A stretch of DNA of 64,000 nt. It comes from Mucilaginibacter oryzae. GTDB taxonomy: Bacteria; Bacteroidota; Bacteroidia; Sphingobacteriales; Sphingobacteriaceae. Shown here piece after piece: positions 18,913-28,575 of this stretch. How positions within the stretch are numbered: position 1 is the stretch's first letter; each line of letters starts with the position of its first letter. The translations under genes and the position numbers were made by a program. The notes under the pieces are model-generated. The model did no database searches. It saw nothing but the letters and a program-made list of their open reading frames with translations, and was not told the DNA's origin. The stretch spans positions 1,184,092 to 1,248,091 of the forward strand of contig NZ_QGHA01000001.1 in assembly GCF_003148845.1 (NCBI RefSeq), read 5' to 3'.

Positions 18913-19656
18913 ATGAAATTATTAGAAGGAAAAACCGCGTTGGTTACCGGCGCGTCAAAAGGAATAGGCCGAAAAATTGCCGAAAAATTTGCCGAGCATG
19001 GCGCTAACGTTGCTTTTACTTATTTATCATCGGTAGAGAAAGGCCAGGCGCTTGAACAGGAATTACAAAGCTTTGGTACCAAAATTAAAGGCTACCGTTC
19101 TGACGCTTCGAAATTTGACGAGGCCGATAAACTGATCAATGATATTGTTGCGGATTTTGGCACTATCGATATCGTGGTGAACAATGCCGGTATTACCAAA
19201 GACGGCCTGCTGATGCGCATGACCGAGGAGCAATGGGACGAAGTGCTTGATGTAAACCTGAAATCGATATTCAACGTTACCAAAGCCGCTTCTAAAATTA
19301 TGATGAAGAACCGTAAAGGGGTATTTATTAACATGAGTTCGGTAGTAGGTGTGCAGGGTAATGCAGGTCAGGCTAATTATGCCGCTTCAAAAGCCGGGAT
19401 CATCGGTTTCTCTAAATCGGTAGCAAAAGAGTTGGGGTCGCGTAATATCCGTACCAACGTGGTTGCCCCGGGCTTTATCCGTACCGAAATGACCGAAGTG
19501 CTCGACCCGAAAGTGGTTGAGGGCTGGGCAGCGGGCATCCCCCTTAAACGTGCCGGCGAAGTTGAAGACGTGGCCAATGCCTGCGTATTCCTGGCTTCGG
19601 ATATGGCAGCTTATATTACCGGCCAGGTTATCCCGGTTGATGGCGGTATGTTGTAA
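18913..19656 (+). CDS. fabG: 3-oxoacyl-[acyl-carrier-protein] reductase
   Basis: NADPH-dependent short-chain dehydrogenase that reduces beta-ketoacyl-ACP in fatty acid elongation. The 247-residue protein has the cofactor motif TGASKGIG (12-19), NNAGITKDGLLMRM, and the catalytic triad Ser143, Tyr156, Lys160 in SSVVGVQG and YAASK. The C-terminal end ITGQVIPVDGGML is standard for FabG. It is alone here rather than in a fab cluster, so another SDR role is possible, but the sequence is close to genuine FabG. A hairpin follows the stop. Confidence 0.93.
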   Translation: MKLLEGKTALVTGASKGIGRKIAEKFAEHGANVAFTYLSSVEKGQALEQELQSFGTKIKGYRSDASKFDEADKLINDIVADFGTIDIVVNNAGITKDGLLMRMTEEQWDEVLDVNLKSIFNVTKAASKIMMKNRKGVFINMSSVVGVQGNAGQANYAASKAGIIGFSKSVAKELGSRNIRTNVVAPGFIRTEMTEVLDPKVVEGWAAGIPLKRAGEVEDVANACVFLASDMAAYITGQVIPVDGGML

Positions 19657-19670
19657 AAATTTTCTTCTGA

Positions 19671-19700
19671 TGTCAATGCCGGTTAATACCGGCATTGACA
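19671..19700 (+). terminator. Hairpin after fabG
   Basis: A perfect 12-bp stem (TGTCAATGCCGG with CCGGCATTGACA, loop TTAATA) followed by only TTTATA. Likely the fabG terminator, with a weak T-tract. Confidence 0.7.
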
Positions 19701-19719
19701 TTTATACCTAAACCTTGAT

Positions 19720-20160
19720 ATGAGTGCCTGCAAATGTATTTTTCTTACTTTATGTGCCTGGTGTTTAGCTTATCAAGTCAGCTCAGCTCAAAATAACAAG
19801 CATTCATGCATAGGTAAAACAGATTCCATTTTACATAAGTTTGTTTACACTTCTGTTGATCAAATGCCTGAGCCTGAAGGAGGATTTGAGAAATTAATTA
19901 CTTTTCTGTTAAAAAACATTAAAGTCCCGGCTAATTCTAAGGAATATTTAGGAACGGTCATAGTCAGTTTTATTGTAGAAGCAAACGGTAAATTAAATCG
20001 GCTAAGAATCCTGCGTGATGCATCTCCTAATCATAAAATGGGCAAGCAATTTTTCAAACTCGCTAAAACGGTTAAATGGAAATCGGGTTTGTGCAATGGT
20101 GTCGCGGTTCCTGTCGTTTATTCGATTCCATTAAGATTTGAGCCATCGCTAACCGAATAA
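19720..20160 (+). CDS. TonB C-terminal domain protein, secreted
   Basis: A 146-residue product with an N-terminal signal-like segment (FLTLCAWCLAYQVSSAQ) and one TonB_C-type domain: PEGGFEKLITFLLKNIKVP, GTVIVSFIVEANGKLNRLRIL and VPVVYSIPLRFE. In Bacteroidota such short stand-alone TonB-like domains are widespread, and most lack the membrane helix and proline linker needed to energise receptors, as does this one. Its role is therefore unclear. The codon choice looks more AT-rich than its neighbours. It sits between fabG and a vWA protein gene without obvious link. Confidence 0.75.
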   Translation: MSACKCIFLTLCAWCLAYQVSSAQNNKHSCIGKTDSILHKFVYTSVDQMPEPEGGFEKLITFLLKNIKVPANSKEYLGTVIVSFIVEANGKLNRLRILRDASPNHKMGKQFFKLAKTVKWKSGLCNGVAVPVVYSIPLRFEPSLTE

Positions 20161-20253
20161 AAACTTATTCCCCTCTTCTCACAATAATTTCGCATTTTGC
20201 AGTTAATGTTACCGGGCCTGGTTGTCGGCGCCCCAATCATACTATAGCTACAA

Positions 20254-22335
20254 ATGTTTTCACTTACATGGGGTTCTGTTTCGGGATGGTGGACACCGGT
20301 TTGCCTGTTATCAGGTTTGGCCTATGCCTGGCTCATGTACCGCCAACCTGTGGGAATAAGCCGTAATTTACGTTACGGTTTAGCGGCACTTCGCGCTTTA
20401 GCGGTTTTCTTCATCGCTTTTTTATTAGTCTCCCCGCTTGTTAAGTCGGTTAAATATGAGCCTCAAAAACCCCTGGTGCTCATCGCCCAGGATAATTCTT
20501 CATCCGTTAATACCTTTAAACCGGCAGGTTTCAATTCACCGGGTTTTATTGATGAGCTTACCCGGCTGAAAGAACAGTTGGGCGATCAGTACGATGTGCG
20601 CGAATTTAACTTCGATAAAGATTTGCACCGCGGCTTATCCAAAAGTTTTAACGGTAAACAAACCAATATAGCAGGCGCGCTTCGCCAGTTAAATAACGGG
20701 TTCGCCAACCAAAACATCGGCGCGCTGGTGCTGGCTACCGATGGTTTATACAACCAGGGTAACGACCCGCAATATGAAGCCAAAAACATCAAAACCAGTA
20801 TTTATACCGTTGCCCTTGGCGATACCACGGCCAAACGCGATCTGCTTATCGGCAATGTCAATTACAATAAAACCGCTTTTTTAGGGAACGACTTTGTAAT
20901 TGAGATACTGGCGGCCGCCTACCAAAGCGAGGGCGAAAACATGGCGCTTTCCATTGCCGAAGATGGCAAACAGGTATACCAACAAAACATCCGGGTTACG
21001 GCAAGCGATTTTAAAAAGGTGATCCCTGTAAAATTAAATGCTGCCAGAAAAGGGTTACGAAAATATACCATCAGCATAGCGCCGGTAAAAAACGAGCTTT
21101 CAACCCAAAACAATACCGAAACCATTTATGTAGAAGTGCTTGATGCGCGTCAAAAGGTTTTACTGCTTTATAATGGTCCGCACCCGGATATCACAGTTAT
21201 AAAAAAAGCCATCGAAACCAATAAAAACTACGAAGTTAAAGCGGCCTCAATTAGCTCCGCTGCAGATATCAAACCGGCAGATTACAGCCTGGTTATTCTT
21301 TACCAGGTAAGCGCGGCCGATTACCCACCTGTAAAAAGTTACATCAGCAAAAGCAAAACGCCTGTATGGTACATCATCGGTTCGCAAAGTAATTTACAGG
21401 CTGTAAATAATGAACAGGGCGTCGTGAAGATCAGCGCCGGGCATGCTGAAACCCAGGAAGTGCTGGCTTTACCCGCTAATGATTTTACAGCCTTTAACCT
21501 TTCGGATTCTGCAAAAAGAAAGATCGCCGTGTTGCCGCCCCTGTTAGCTCCGTTTGGCAGTTACGGCACATCAACCGGCGCTACTGTTTTATTAAGGCAA
21601 AAAATAGGCGCCGTGGCTACAACTTATCCTTTACTGGCTTTTGGGGATGAGGCCGGTCGGCGTGTGGCCGTATTAACCGGCGAAGGTATTTGGCGCTGGC
21701 AGCTATCGCAGTATCAAAACTACGAGAACCAAAATGCTACCGACGAATTATTTAGCCAAACCGTACAATATTTAACGGCTAATTCCAACCGCAGGCGTTT
21801 CAGGGTTTATGCTGCCCGTAACGTGTTTGATGAAGGGGAAAATGTGATATTAAACGCAGAGCTATATAACGATGCGCTTGAACTGATCAATACGCCGGAC
21901 GTGAAGATTGAACTGAAAAACGCTGCAGGCAAAAATTACAGTTACCTGTTTACCCGCACCGGCCAAAGCTACCAGTTAGATGCCGGCCCGCTGCCGGTAG
22001 GCGAATACACCTATAACGCCTCCACCCAAAACGGCAGGCAGGATTTTAAAGCAAGCGGGCAATTCACCATTAAACCTTTAAACCTCGAGGCCCGCCAAAG
22101 CGCAGCCAACCATGTGCTGTTAAACACCCTTGCCAGGCAAAGCGGCGGACAAATGCTCAAACCCGCTGATATAGGCAAACTGGCTGATCTGATCCGTAAA
22201 AATGATAATGTTAAAACTGTGGTTTATGAAGATAAACATTACAGCGATCTGGTGGATATAAAATGGCTCTTCGGCCTGATCTTGTCACTTTTATCAGCCG
22301 AGTGGTTTTTAAGGAAACGTGAAGGGGAACTTTAG
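20254..22335 (+). CDS. vWA-fold membrane protein
   Basis: A 693-residue protein with two N-terminal membrane helices (about residues 12-28 and 41-63), a von Willebrand A-like domain, a long periplasmic beta-rich region and a C-terminal helix (WLFGLILSLLSAEWFL). The MIDAS-type Asp80-x-Ser82-x-Ser84 is intact in LIAQDNSSSVN, and LATDGLYNQGNDP gives the later Thr-Asp-Gly. The layout, with membrane helices at both ends around a vWA domain, resembles BatA/BatB-type proteins of the aerotolerance cluster, but no MoxR ATPase or other Bat gene is near. Function unknown; a protein-interaction scaffold facing the periplasm is likely. Confidence 0.75.
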   Translation: MFSLTWGSVSGWWTPVCLLSGLAYAWLMYRQPVGISRNLRYGLAALRALAVFFIAFLLVSPLVKSVKYEPQKPLVLIAQDNSSSVNTFKPAGFNSPGFIDELTRLKEQLGDQYDVREFNFDKDLHRGLSKSFNGKQTNIAGALRQLNNGFANQNIGALVLATDGLYNQGNDPQYEAKNIKTSIYTVALGDTTAKRDLLIGNVNYNKTAFLGNDFVIEILAAAYQSEGENMALSIAEDGKQVYQQNIRVTASDFKKVIPVKLNAARKGLRKYTISIAPVKNELSTQNNTETIYVEVLDARQKVLLLYNGPHPDITVIKKAIETNKNYEVKAASISSAADIKPADYSLVILYQVSAADYPPVKSYISKSKTPVWYIIGSQSNLQAVNNEQGVVKISAGHAETQEVLALPANDFTAFNLSDSAKRKIAVLPPLLAPFGSYGTSTGATVLLRQKIGAVATTYPLLAFGDEAGRRVAVLTGEGIWRWQLSQYQNYENQNATDELFSQTVQYLTANSNRRRFRVYAARNVFDEGENVILNAELYNDALELINTPDVKIELKNAAGKNYSYLFTRTGQSYQLDAGPLPVGEYTYNASTQNGRQDFKASGQFTIKPLNLEARQSAANHVLLNTLARQSGGQMLKPADIGKLADLIRKNDNVKTVVYEDKHYSDLVDIKWLFGLILSLLSAEWFLRKREGEL

Positions 22336-22499
22336 CCTGCAGAATTGGGATAATAAGAGATAGCAGGTGAAGTCAAAGACACTTCAACACGGATATAGCC
22401 TAAATGCCCCATACTCCCAGATGCAGGAAATAAAAAATCTGAACCCTTTATATGGGTTACTATATCAGCAGCGGTACCGGGAGATCACGCGCCCGGATA

Positions 22500-23519
22500 T
22501 CAGCTAACAGGATATCTCCTCTTTAACAAGGCGTAAAACTTCGCGGTGGTAGTGGGTTTACTTTCCCAGTTATTTTTAACAACGTAATTGGTTTTCAGGA
22601 AACGCTCAGCCTCCTCGAAGGTATTAAACCGGTTTACTATTTCAATGGCTTCGCTGTAGGCCAGGCTGTAACCGTTAAACAGATCTTTAATGTAAAGCAA
22701 TTTATCGTTCAGGTTAATGGCCGATTTCAGATCAGTAACAGGAAGTTCGGCAGGCGTGTTTGCAGCCGCGGTTTTCTCTGCCTTCTGCGCCATCATCTTC
22801 TGGTTAAAGGTTAGTACCTGCTGCCCTTCGGTATCTGCTTTTGCTATAACCGGCTGCTGCACTTCGGGCTTTTTAATTTCGGGCTCAATTGTAGTTTCAG
22901 CTGCAACCGGAGCCGGTTCCGGCGCGTTTTCAGTTACGGTGTCGTCTAAAGTATCGGCTTCGTTTAAATCAAGCTCAAAGCTTTTGCTTTCCGGTATTTC
23001 CCGCTGAAAGGAATAACTGTCTTTTTCACTTGCCGTGGCCAGGTCTATCTGAGGTTCGGGCGCCGTTTTCTGCTCAGGTTCGGCGGGCACCAGATCAATA
23101 ACCGGGGTGTTGAAAGGCGCAGGCGCTACGGGCACCGGATCTTTGGTTATCTCAATTTTATTAACGGGAACCGGGATGTGCTGCTGCACTACCGGCTCAA
23201 AAAAACGCTGCTCGTGCAGGGCTTCGGTTTTGAGTGGCGGCGGCGGTACGGGCCTGGGTGTTACTTCCGGTTGCGGCGGCTCTGGTTTGGGCTGCTCAAC
23301 CGCGGCTTGTGGTTTTTCGGCAGGTTCGGCAGGTGCTGCCGCACGCTCGTTAATACGGCGCAGTATTTCGGCATGGTCTTTTAAAAAATGGGCGTTAGCT
23401 ACAAAAAGCTCCAGTTCAAGCTCATTCAGTTCGCCGGGATCGGCTGCGAGGTAGTCATATTGATCATTAAGCTCTTTTAAAATCCCACCTATCTTTTTAA
23501 ATACATCCAATTGCTTCAT
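22500..23519 (-). CDS. Hypothetical protein with Pro/Glu-rich linker
   Basis: I recognise no named family. The 339-residue protein has three parts: an N-terminal helical segment (about 1-75; KKIGGILKELNDQYDYL and NAHFLKDHAEILRRI), a long linker very rich in Pro, Glu, Ala and Val (about 76-260), and a conserved-looking C-terminal helical domain (INLNDKLLYIKDLFNGYS, AIEIVNRFNTFEEAERFLK, KFYALLKRRYP). There is no signal peptide. Similar two-domain proteins with variable linkers are common in Sphingobacteriales. The gene is divergent from tdk with about 70 bases between. Confidence 0.7.
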   Translation of the reverse strand: MKQLDVFKKIGGILKELNDQYDYLAADPGELNELELELFVANAHFLKDHAEILRRINERAAAPAEPAEKPQAAVEQPKPEPPQPEVTPRPVPPPPLKTEALHEQRFFEPVVQQHIPVPVNKIEITKDPVPVAPAPFNTPVIDLVPAEPEQKTAPEPQIDLATASEKDSYSFQREIPESKSFELDLNEADTLDDTVTENAPEPAPVAAETTIEPEIKKPEVQQPVIAKADTEGQQVLTFNQKMMAQKAEKTAAANTPAELPVTDLKSAINLNDKLLYIKDLFNGYSLAYSEAIEIVNRFNTFEEAERFLKTNYVVKNNWESKPTTTAKFYALLKRRYPVS

Positions 23520-23592
23520 GGCCCCAATGTTACTAAAATGCTTCTCAAAAGTAGGATTAAATTCTGATATTTGCCGACTATAAAAGGCATAA

Positions 23593-24171
23593 ATGGTATA
23601 TCACGAAGAGGTTTTCAGGCGTAAAAGCGAGTTTGGCGGCAGCATCGAAGTTATTTGCGGATCAATGTTTTCGGGCAAAACCGAAGAGCTGATCAGGCGC
23701 CTCAGCCGTGCCCGCATAGCCAAACTTAAGGTGGAAATTTTTAGCCCCAAGGCCGATACGCGTTACGGTGAAGAAGCCATCATATCACACAATGCCAATA
23801 AAATAACTTCTACCCCGGTTGACAGTGCCGCGGCCATTTTACTGTTAGCCAGCGATGCCCATGTAATAGGTGTTGATGAGGCCCAGTTTTTTGACGAAGG
23901 GCTGCCCGAGGTTTGTACCCTACTGGCCAACCGCGGCATCCGTGTAATTGTTGCCGGTTTGGATATGGATTTTAAGGGCCGCCCCTTTGGCCCCATGCCC
24001 GCCATTATGGCCATTGCCGAATCGGTTACCAAGCTGCAGGCCGTTTGTGTACGGTGCGGCAACTCCGCGCTTTATTCGTACCGGCTGGTACCCGACGAAG
24101 CGAAGATTTTGCTGGGCGAAAAAGAGAGCTACGAGCCCCGTTGCAGGGTTTGCTACAACAGCAAAGCTTAA
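23593..24171 (+). CDS. tdk: Thymidine kinase
   Basis: Phosphorylates thymidine with ATP in the salvage pathway; type II (TK1-like) enzyme. The 192 residues show the P-loop GSMFSGKT at 23-30, the Walker B-like [13 protein letters not shown], the [10 protein letters not shown] loop and two Cys pairs (CVRCG and CRVCY) that bind the structural zinc. The substrate lasso SYRLV follows the first Cys pair region. It is followed on the same strand by a receiver-only regulator gene 120 bases away, probably a separate unit. Confidence 0.96.
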   Translation: MVYHEEVFRRKSEFGGSIEVICGSMFSGKTEELIRRLSRARIAKLKVEIFSPKADTRYGEEAIISHNANKITSTPVDSAAAILLLASDAHVIGVDEAQFFDEGLPEVCTLLANRGIRVIVAGLDMDFKGRPFGPMPAIMAIAESVTKLQAVCVRCGNSALYSYRLVPDEAKILLGEKESYEPRCRVCYNSKA

Positions 24172-24292
24172 CCGGCTCCGGCAACTAATATTTTTTTATT
24201 TATTACGATACTAAAACAAATACCCGGTATTTGATTGTTATAACTACAAAAAACGGCGCGTAATAGCCCCGCTCAACAAGCATATATCAATC

Positions 24293-24661
24293 ATGGCCAA
24301 AAAGGTTTTAGTAATAGAAGACGATAAGGACATTCGCGATACCGTAGTGTATGTATTGGAAGAAGAGGGTTATGAAGTGATCCAGTCTGACAATTCGCGC
24401 ATATTACGCACATTGGCCACCTTACAGCCCGACCTGATATTGCTTGATAACTGGCTAACCGACTGGAGCAGCGATGCCAACGGACAGCAGTTAAGCAAAA
24501 CTATAAAAGACGATCCGGCTACAAGTGATATCCCCGTTGTAATAATTTCGGCGGTGAGCAATATCAAGGAGGTTGCCAAAGCGGGCAATGCCGATGGTTA
24601 CCTGGCCAAACCTTTCGACCTCACTTCATTATCAGAAACAGTAAAGAAGTTCATCAGGTAA
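24293..24661 (+). CDS. Single-domain response regulator
   Basis: A 122-residue CheY-like receiver with no output domain. The acidic pocket EDDKDIRD, the phospho-acceptor segment DLILLDNWL, VVIISAVS with the conserved Ser and the Lys in YLAKPF are all present. It probably passes phosphate within a phosphorelay or acts by protein binding. No histidine kinase is adjacent, so the partner is unknown. A strong terminator lies 25 bases after the stop, making this a single-gene unit. Confidence 0.9.
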   Translation: MAKKVLVIEDDKDIRDTVVYVLEEEGYEVIQSDNSRILRTLATLQPDLILLDNWLTDWSSDANGQQLSKTIKDDPATSDIPVVIISAVSNIKEVAKAGNADGYLAKPFDLTSLSETVKKFIR

Positions 24662-24685
24662 AAAGCCTTATCATACCAACTACGT

Positions 24686-24723
24686 AAAACGGCTTCTCCA
24701 TTACCCGGGGAAGCCGTTTTTTT
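24686..24723 (+). terminator. Terminator of the response regulator gene
   Basis: AAAACGGCTTC pairs with GAAGCCGTTTT, and seven T follow the stem. Confidence 0.85.
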
Positions 24724-24930
24724 GTATGGCTGCACTTTTAAATCGCTGCGCTTGTTACCCCTCTCTACTCCGCCCACACTACAATCTAAGTGATATGATT
24801 TAAGAACACCCAGGATTATAAAAATGTCTTTCATCTATAAAAGAGGATATTTATTAGTATTCCAAGAGGACGCAGGCCAATTTCATATTGCTTTTTTTAT
24901 AAATTCGATACCTGTATTATTCATAATAGG

Positions 24931-25215
24931 ATGAAAAAGTATTTAGGATATGGTATAGTAGCATTTTTTTTTATTTATGTGCTTTTTGAGTTTTATACTG
25001 CACATGGGAACATAAACTCTCAGTTTATCGGCATTGTGCAAAAAGTCTCAAAAAAGCCTTTCTCTTCAAGTCAGATAATCACTGTAAATGATAAAGATTA
25101 TGACTTGGAATATATCAGATGGTACGATGATGCAGCAATAGTAGCGGTTGGCGATAGCGTAGTTAAAGAGAAAGGAACCCAAATGATGTCTTTGTTTAAA
25201 AAAGGAAATAAATAG
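24931..25215 (+). CDS. Small single-span membrane or secreted protein
   Basis: A 94-residue protein of no family I know. One N-terminal hydrophobic helix (YGIVAFFFIYVLFEFYT) is followed by a short polar domain with IGIVQKVSKKPF, IITVNDKDYDLEYIRW and VAVGDSVVKEKG, which looks like a small beta-barrel or OB-like fold. Base composition is more AT-rich than the neighbours, hinting at recent arrival. It ends in a hairpin shared with the convergent TonB receptor gene. Confidence 0.6.
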   Translation: MKKYLGYGIVAFFFIYVLFEFYTAHGNINSQFIGIVQKVSKKPFSSSQIITVNDKDYDLEYIRWYDDAAIVAVGDSVVKEKGTQMMSLFKKGNK

Positions 25216-25253
25216 ATACCGAATACAGGCATTACCCTACCCGGTATCTATTT
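25210..25253. terminator. Bidirectional terminator
   Basis: A perfect 12-bp stem, AAATAGATACCG with CGGTATCTATTT, with T runs on both sides. It serves the small membrane protein gene on the plus strand and the receptor gene on the minus strand. Confidence 0.85.
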
Positions 25254-25264
25254 TTAGAGAAACC

Positions 25265-27448
25265 TTATATCCTCAGCCCAAAACCAACATTAAATGTACT
25301 TCCGTCGGCAGGTAAAATACCCGGACCGGGATACATGTTAATACGGCGTGTAAAATATTTAGCGTTAAAAATATTGTTCACGTTTGCTGTAAAATGATAG
25401 TTTTTCAGAAAGTTATAATTAAACGCCCAGTCAAATAAATGATAGGCCGGTACCACACCTGTAGCGCCCGTAGGGTTTAACAACGTGTTATTAGCATCGC
25501 TAAAGCTTTTGCCAACATAGCTATATTGCAACGTGCTGCTTACATGGCCACTTAAAAAGGTTAAGCCCGCGCGGTCAATCCAATCAGGAGTACCCTCTAA
25601 ATGGTTACCTACCAGGCTCACATTTTTACCGTTTTGGCTGATAGAACCAGTAGTATAACGGGCATGAGTGTAGGATAGGGAGTTGAATAACCTCAAATCG
25701 CCGGTGGCGGTTTTATTAAACGAACGGATAAGCGATACCTCGGTGTAGGCCTCAATGCCCTTAGCCTCACCATCGCCAATATTGGTTAGGTACAGGTGGT
25801 TTACGTTGTTGGCATCTATTTGGGTTAATGTACCCGCACGGTTGCCGTAAAAAACATAAAACGCGCTCAAGTCAAAGCTAAACACGGTGCTGAAATGCCC
25901 GCGGTATCCCAAATCGGCGCTGTAACCCTTGCTGTCTTTAATATGAGGGTCAATGATGGTCAGCTGATCGGCAGGGGTAACTGCCGCGTAAAGGAACGGG
26001 CGGTATGCCTGCGATATATTGCCGTAAAGCTGGTTGCCGTTATTAAACTGGTATTGCAAACCTGTACCGAACAGCGGAAAGTTACGATCATTTTTATAGC
26101 TTACCGGCACGGTGCGGTTCACGATAACGCCCGACGTAGTAGTACGGATATCCTCAAACCGTACGCCCGGTGTAACGGTAAAGCCATGTGTAACCTGGAA
26201 CATATTTTCGGCAAAGGCAGCATAATTAAGGGTGTGCAAGCTCAGGTCGATACCATAATCTTTAACCAGGCTCAAATCAAAATCAGATGCCGCGGTGCCA
26301 ACACCCTTTTGCTTACGCCGGGTAGTTTGCTCAAAATACCTTAGCCCGGCGGTGAACGAGCTGTTCAGGTTACCTAATTTATATAGGTGCAACAACCTTG
26401 CTTCGGTAGTAAAGCCGCGGTAGTAATCCCTGTCAACCTGGCGGGGGTTAAAGGTTTTCAGGCTTGTATTGACCGTATCGGGGATATTGGCCGTATTAAT
26501 AAACTGCACGCTGTTACGCTGGCCCGATAATAAATGCGATACAATTTCAACTGTGGTATTTTTATCAAACAGGTAGTTGAACAACAACGCCGGGATATTA
26601 ATTTCGGGGTTAAAAAAGTTACGCGTACGCGTGGCCTGGCGGTTGTTGGCATCAAATTGAGCATCGGTTAAACCGCCTGCTATCTGCTGCCGGTAATCCG
26701 ACCTTGAAAACTGAAACGCGATGCTGCCTTTATTATTAAACCGGTATTTGATATTGGCATAGTAAGCCCTCGAGTTGAAAGCCGCGTCGGGCCGCCAGCC
26801 ATCACCGGTGCGGGCGCTGTAATAAGCATAATAGCTTACTTTACCTACCTTACCGCCAATGGCATTGTACGAGTTGAAAAAACGGTTTGAACCCGCAGAT
26901 TGCTCACTCTCAAAGCCAAAAACCTTGGTGCTGTCACCCTCTTTAATTTTAAAATTGAGCATGCCGCCAAACTGGCTGCCAAACTGTAACGCCGCCGAGC
27001 CACGAACAATCTGGATTTCACTTACCGCCTGGAAAGGTACATTGTAATGATTTTCGGGGTAACCGGCCATGTCCGAGTTGGTGTTGTAACCGTTTTGGCG
27101 GATATTAGTTTCGATAGAGCGGTGCGTATCAGTGCCACGTGTACCAATGTTAAGCTGCAAACCCGCGCCATCCATTTCCCAAACGTTAACGCCCGGTACT
27201 TTGGCAAAAGCCATGCGGGCATTGTTATTGGCTAAGTTGGCCTTACCGGCATCAAAAAACAAATCAAATGTTTTTTTTCCGGCAAAAATGTTGGTACCCG
27301 ATATATTTGGCAGGTGCCTGGTGCGGCTTTCGCGAATGATAACGCTATCTAATTGTAAGGTATCTTTTACGCTTTTATGCTGCGCGGCGGCCTTACCCGC
27401 GCAACAAACAAACAGCGCAGGCAATAAAATTTTATAAAAAGTATTCAT
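25265..27448 (-). CDS. TonB-dependent receptor, FecA-like
   Basis: Outer-membrane receptor for an iron chelate or similar ligand. It has a signal peptide, a plug domain (about residues 35-170; NIGTRGTDTHRSIETNIRQN and IQIVRGSAALQFGSQFGGML) and a 22-strand barrel ending in GSTFNVGFGLRI with a terminal aromatic-poor strand. It lacks the carboxypeptidase-like N-terminal domain of SusC-type receptors, and the plug wording resembles ferric dicitrate receptors. An upstream small secreted protein gene lies 131 bases away on the same strand. The nearby AraC regulator and siderophore-interacting reductase support a role in iron uptake; the ligand is inference. Confidence 0.88.
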   Translation of the reverse strand: MNTFYKILLPALFVCCAGKAAAQHKSVKDTLQLDSVIIRESRTRHLPNISGTNIFAGKKTFDLFFDAGKANLANNNARMAFAKVPGVNVWEMDGAGLQLNIGTRGTDTHRSIETNIRQNGYNTNSDMAGYPENHYNVPFQAVSEIQIVRGSAALQFGSQFGGMLNFKIKEGDSTKVFGFESEQSAGSNRFFNSYNAIGGKVGKVSYYAYYSARTGDGWRPDAAFNSRAYYANIKYRFNNKGSIAFQFSRSDYRQQIAGGLTDAQFDANNRQATRTRNFFNPEINIPALLFNYLFDKNTTVEIVSHLLSGQRNSVQFINTANIPDTVNTSLKTFNPRQVDRDYYRGFTTEARLLHLYKLGNLNSSFTAGLRYFEQTTRRKQKGVGTAASDFDLSLVKDYGIDLSLHTLNYAAFAENMFQVTHGFTVTPGVRFEDIRTTTSGVIVNRTVPVSYKNDRNFPLFGTGLQYQFNNGNQLYGNISQAYRPFLYAAVTPADQLTIIDPHIKDSKGYSADLGYRGHFSTVFSFDLSAFYVFYGNRAGTLTQIDANNVNHLYLTNIGDGEAKGIEAYTEVSLIRSFNKTATGDLRLFNSLSYTHARYTTGSISQNGKNVSLVGNHLEGTPDWIDRAGLTFLSGHVSSTLQYSYVGKSFSDANNTLLNPTGATGVVPAYHLFDWAFNYNFLKNYHFTANVNNIFNAKYFTRRINMYPGPGILPADGSTFNVGFGLRI

Positions 27449-27579
27449 TTATTCAAATTAAAAAAACAGGAAATGCTGTTGTAACCGCCATAGTAACACT
27501 GCCGTGCACGCAAAACGGCATAAGGCAATACTTGCTTAGGCCGGTAAACAAAACAGGTTTAAAAATCAAAAAAAAGAGG

Positions 27580-28134
27580 TTATGCAAGCGGGGCTTCAGG
27601 TGGCTGACCGCCAACAGGTACTACAGGATCGGGTATGCTGATATTAATGAACGTGCCTGGCTGTTGAATAAGCTCATCGGGCTTTGTAAATGAGAAGGTA
27701 ATTTCCGGGCAATTGTATTTAGCATCGCTCCCGAGTTTTTTGTCTGTCGATTCATGCATCCTCTTACTTACCGGGGCTTTATCTAAATTTTTGGCACAAA
27801 TAATATTTTGATTGAGGAGCCTGGTTGTTTCATAGTTCGGGATACATTGCAGGTAAAGCGTATCGCGGGTAACCCTCATTTTTACATAATTGTAAGATGT
27901 GCCATTAAGCTGTACCTGACCCGAAATATGCTCATATCCGGGCCAATTATGAATACCGGGAAGGTTTTGCGCTATTTTTATCTCAATCAGTTCGCGGCTG
28001 TCATACTTACCGCTGCTTATTTGCCGGGCAATTACGCCAATTGACCGATTAGCAAAATATTGATTAAGCATCATATAACCCAACAGGTTAAGCAGGTGCG
28101 TAGTAAGCATCAATATAGCAAAAAGCTTTTTCAA
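27580..28134 (-). CDS. Small secreted or membrane-anchored protein upstream of TonB receptor
   Basis: A 184-residue protein with an N-terminal hydrophobic segment (FAILMLTTHLLNLLGYMML), then ELIEIKIAQNLPG, a motif I associate with small proteins preceding TonB receptors in Bacteroidota, and NYVKMRVTRDTLYLQC. It ends in a Pro-rich tail with IPDPVVPVGGQPPEAP. It probably forms an operon with the receptor gene that begins 131 bases later. No function is known to me; an accessory periplasmic role in the same uptake is a guess. Confidence 0.65.
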   Translation of the reverse strand: MKKLFAILMLTTHLLNLLGYMMLNQYFANRSIGVIARQISSGKYDSRELIEIKIAQNLPGIHNWPGYEHISGQVQLNGTSYNYVKMRVTRDTLYLQCIPNYETTRLLNQNIICAKNLDKAPVSKRMHESTDKKLGSDAKYNCPEITFSFTKPDELIQQPGTFINISIPDPVVPVGGQPPEAPLA

Positions 28135-28575
28135 TCAATAATTACGCTGGGTAAAGGCAATGCTACATAAAATTTATGAAAAATAATCATAGTGTTAAAA
28201 ACATTAAATAAAGATTATTAATCCTGGATAAATCCTGTAGAATAGTAGTGCAACGATGGCTGAATGATTGCTAACGCTGATATTATGCTATTAATGAGCA
28301 TTTAATGCAGGGTATGATTGATCAGACTCTAATAGACAGCTTTAATCAATTGGCTACAAATCTTTTTTATTTTTATTTGGATTTATTCTAAATAAGGTAT
28401 TTCTTTGTTGAGTTATTTATCTGATTGAATTTGATGCGCGGGTGTAAAAACAGCATGATGGAAGTTATTGCGCTTGTATGCATCATTAAAATATAAAGTC
28501 CTGTTCTGTGGTGGTGCAGTTCGAAGCCGGATTACACCAGTAACAGAGCAGGCACTAACTAACAAAAACCGGTTT
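28135..28575. other. 440-base gap, nothing recognised
   Basis: This AT-rich stretch separates the receptor operon (minus) from the plus-strand cassette. It must hold divergent promoters, and a Fur or AraC site is expected, but I could not pick out a convincing operator, RNA or palindrome by eye. Confidence 0.4.

Noticed and set aside
22336..22499. Possible short gene after the vWA gene
   Set aside because: No frame of useful length with a start and ribosome site; the 160 bases look like plain spacer between convergent genes.
28468..28575. Upstream 36-codon extension of the DUF6686-like gene
   Set aside because: The extra residues are unlike any folded N-terminus and the DNA looks intergenic; ATG 28576 begins the conserved-looking part.
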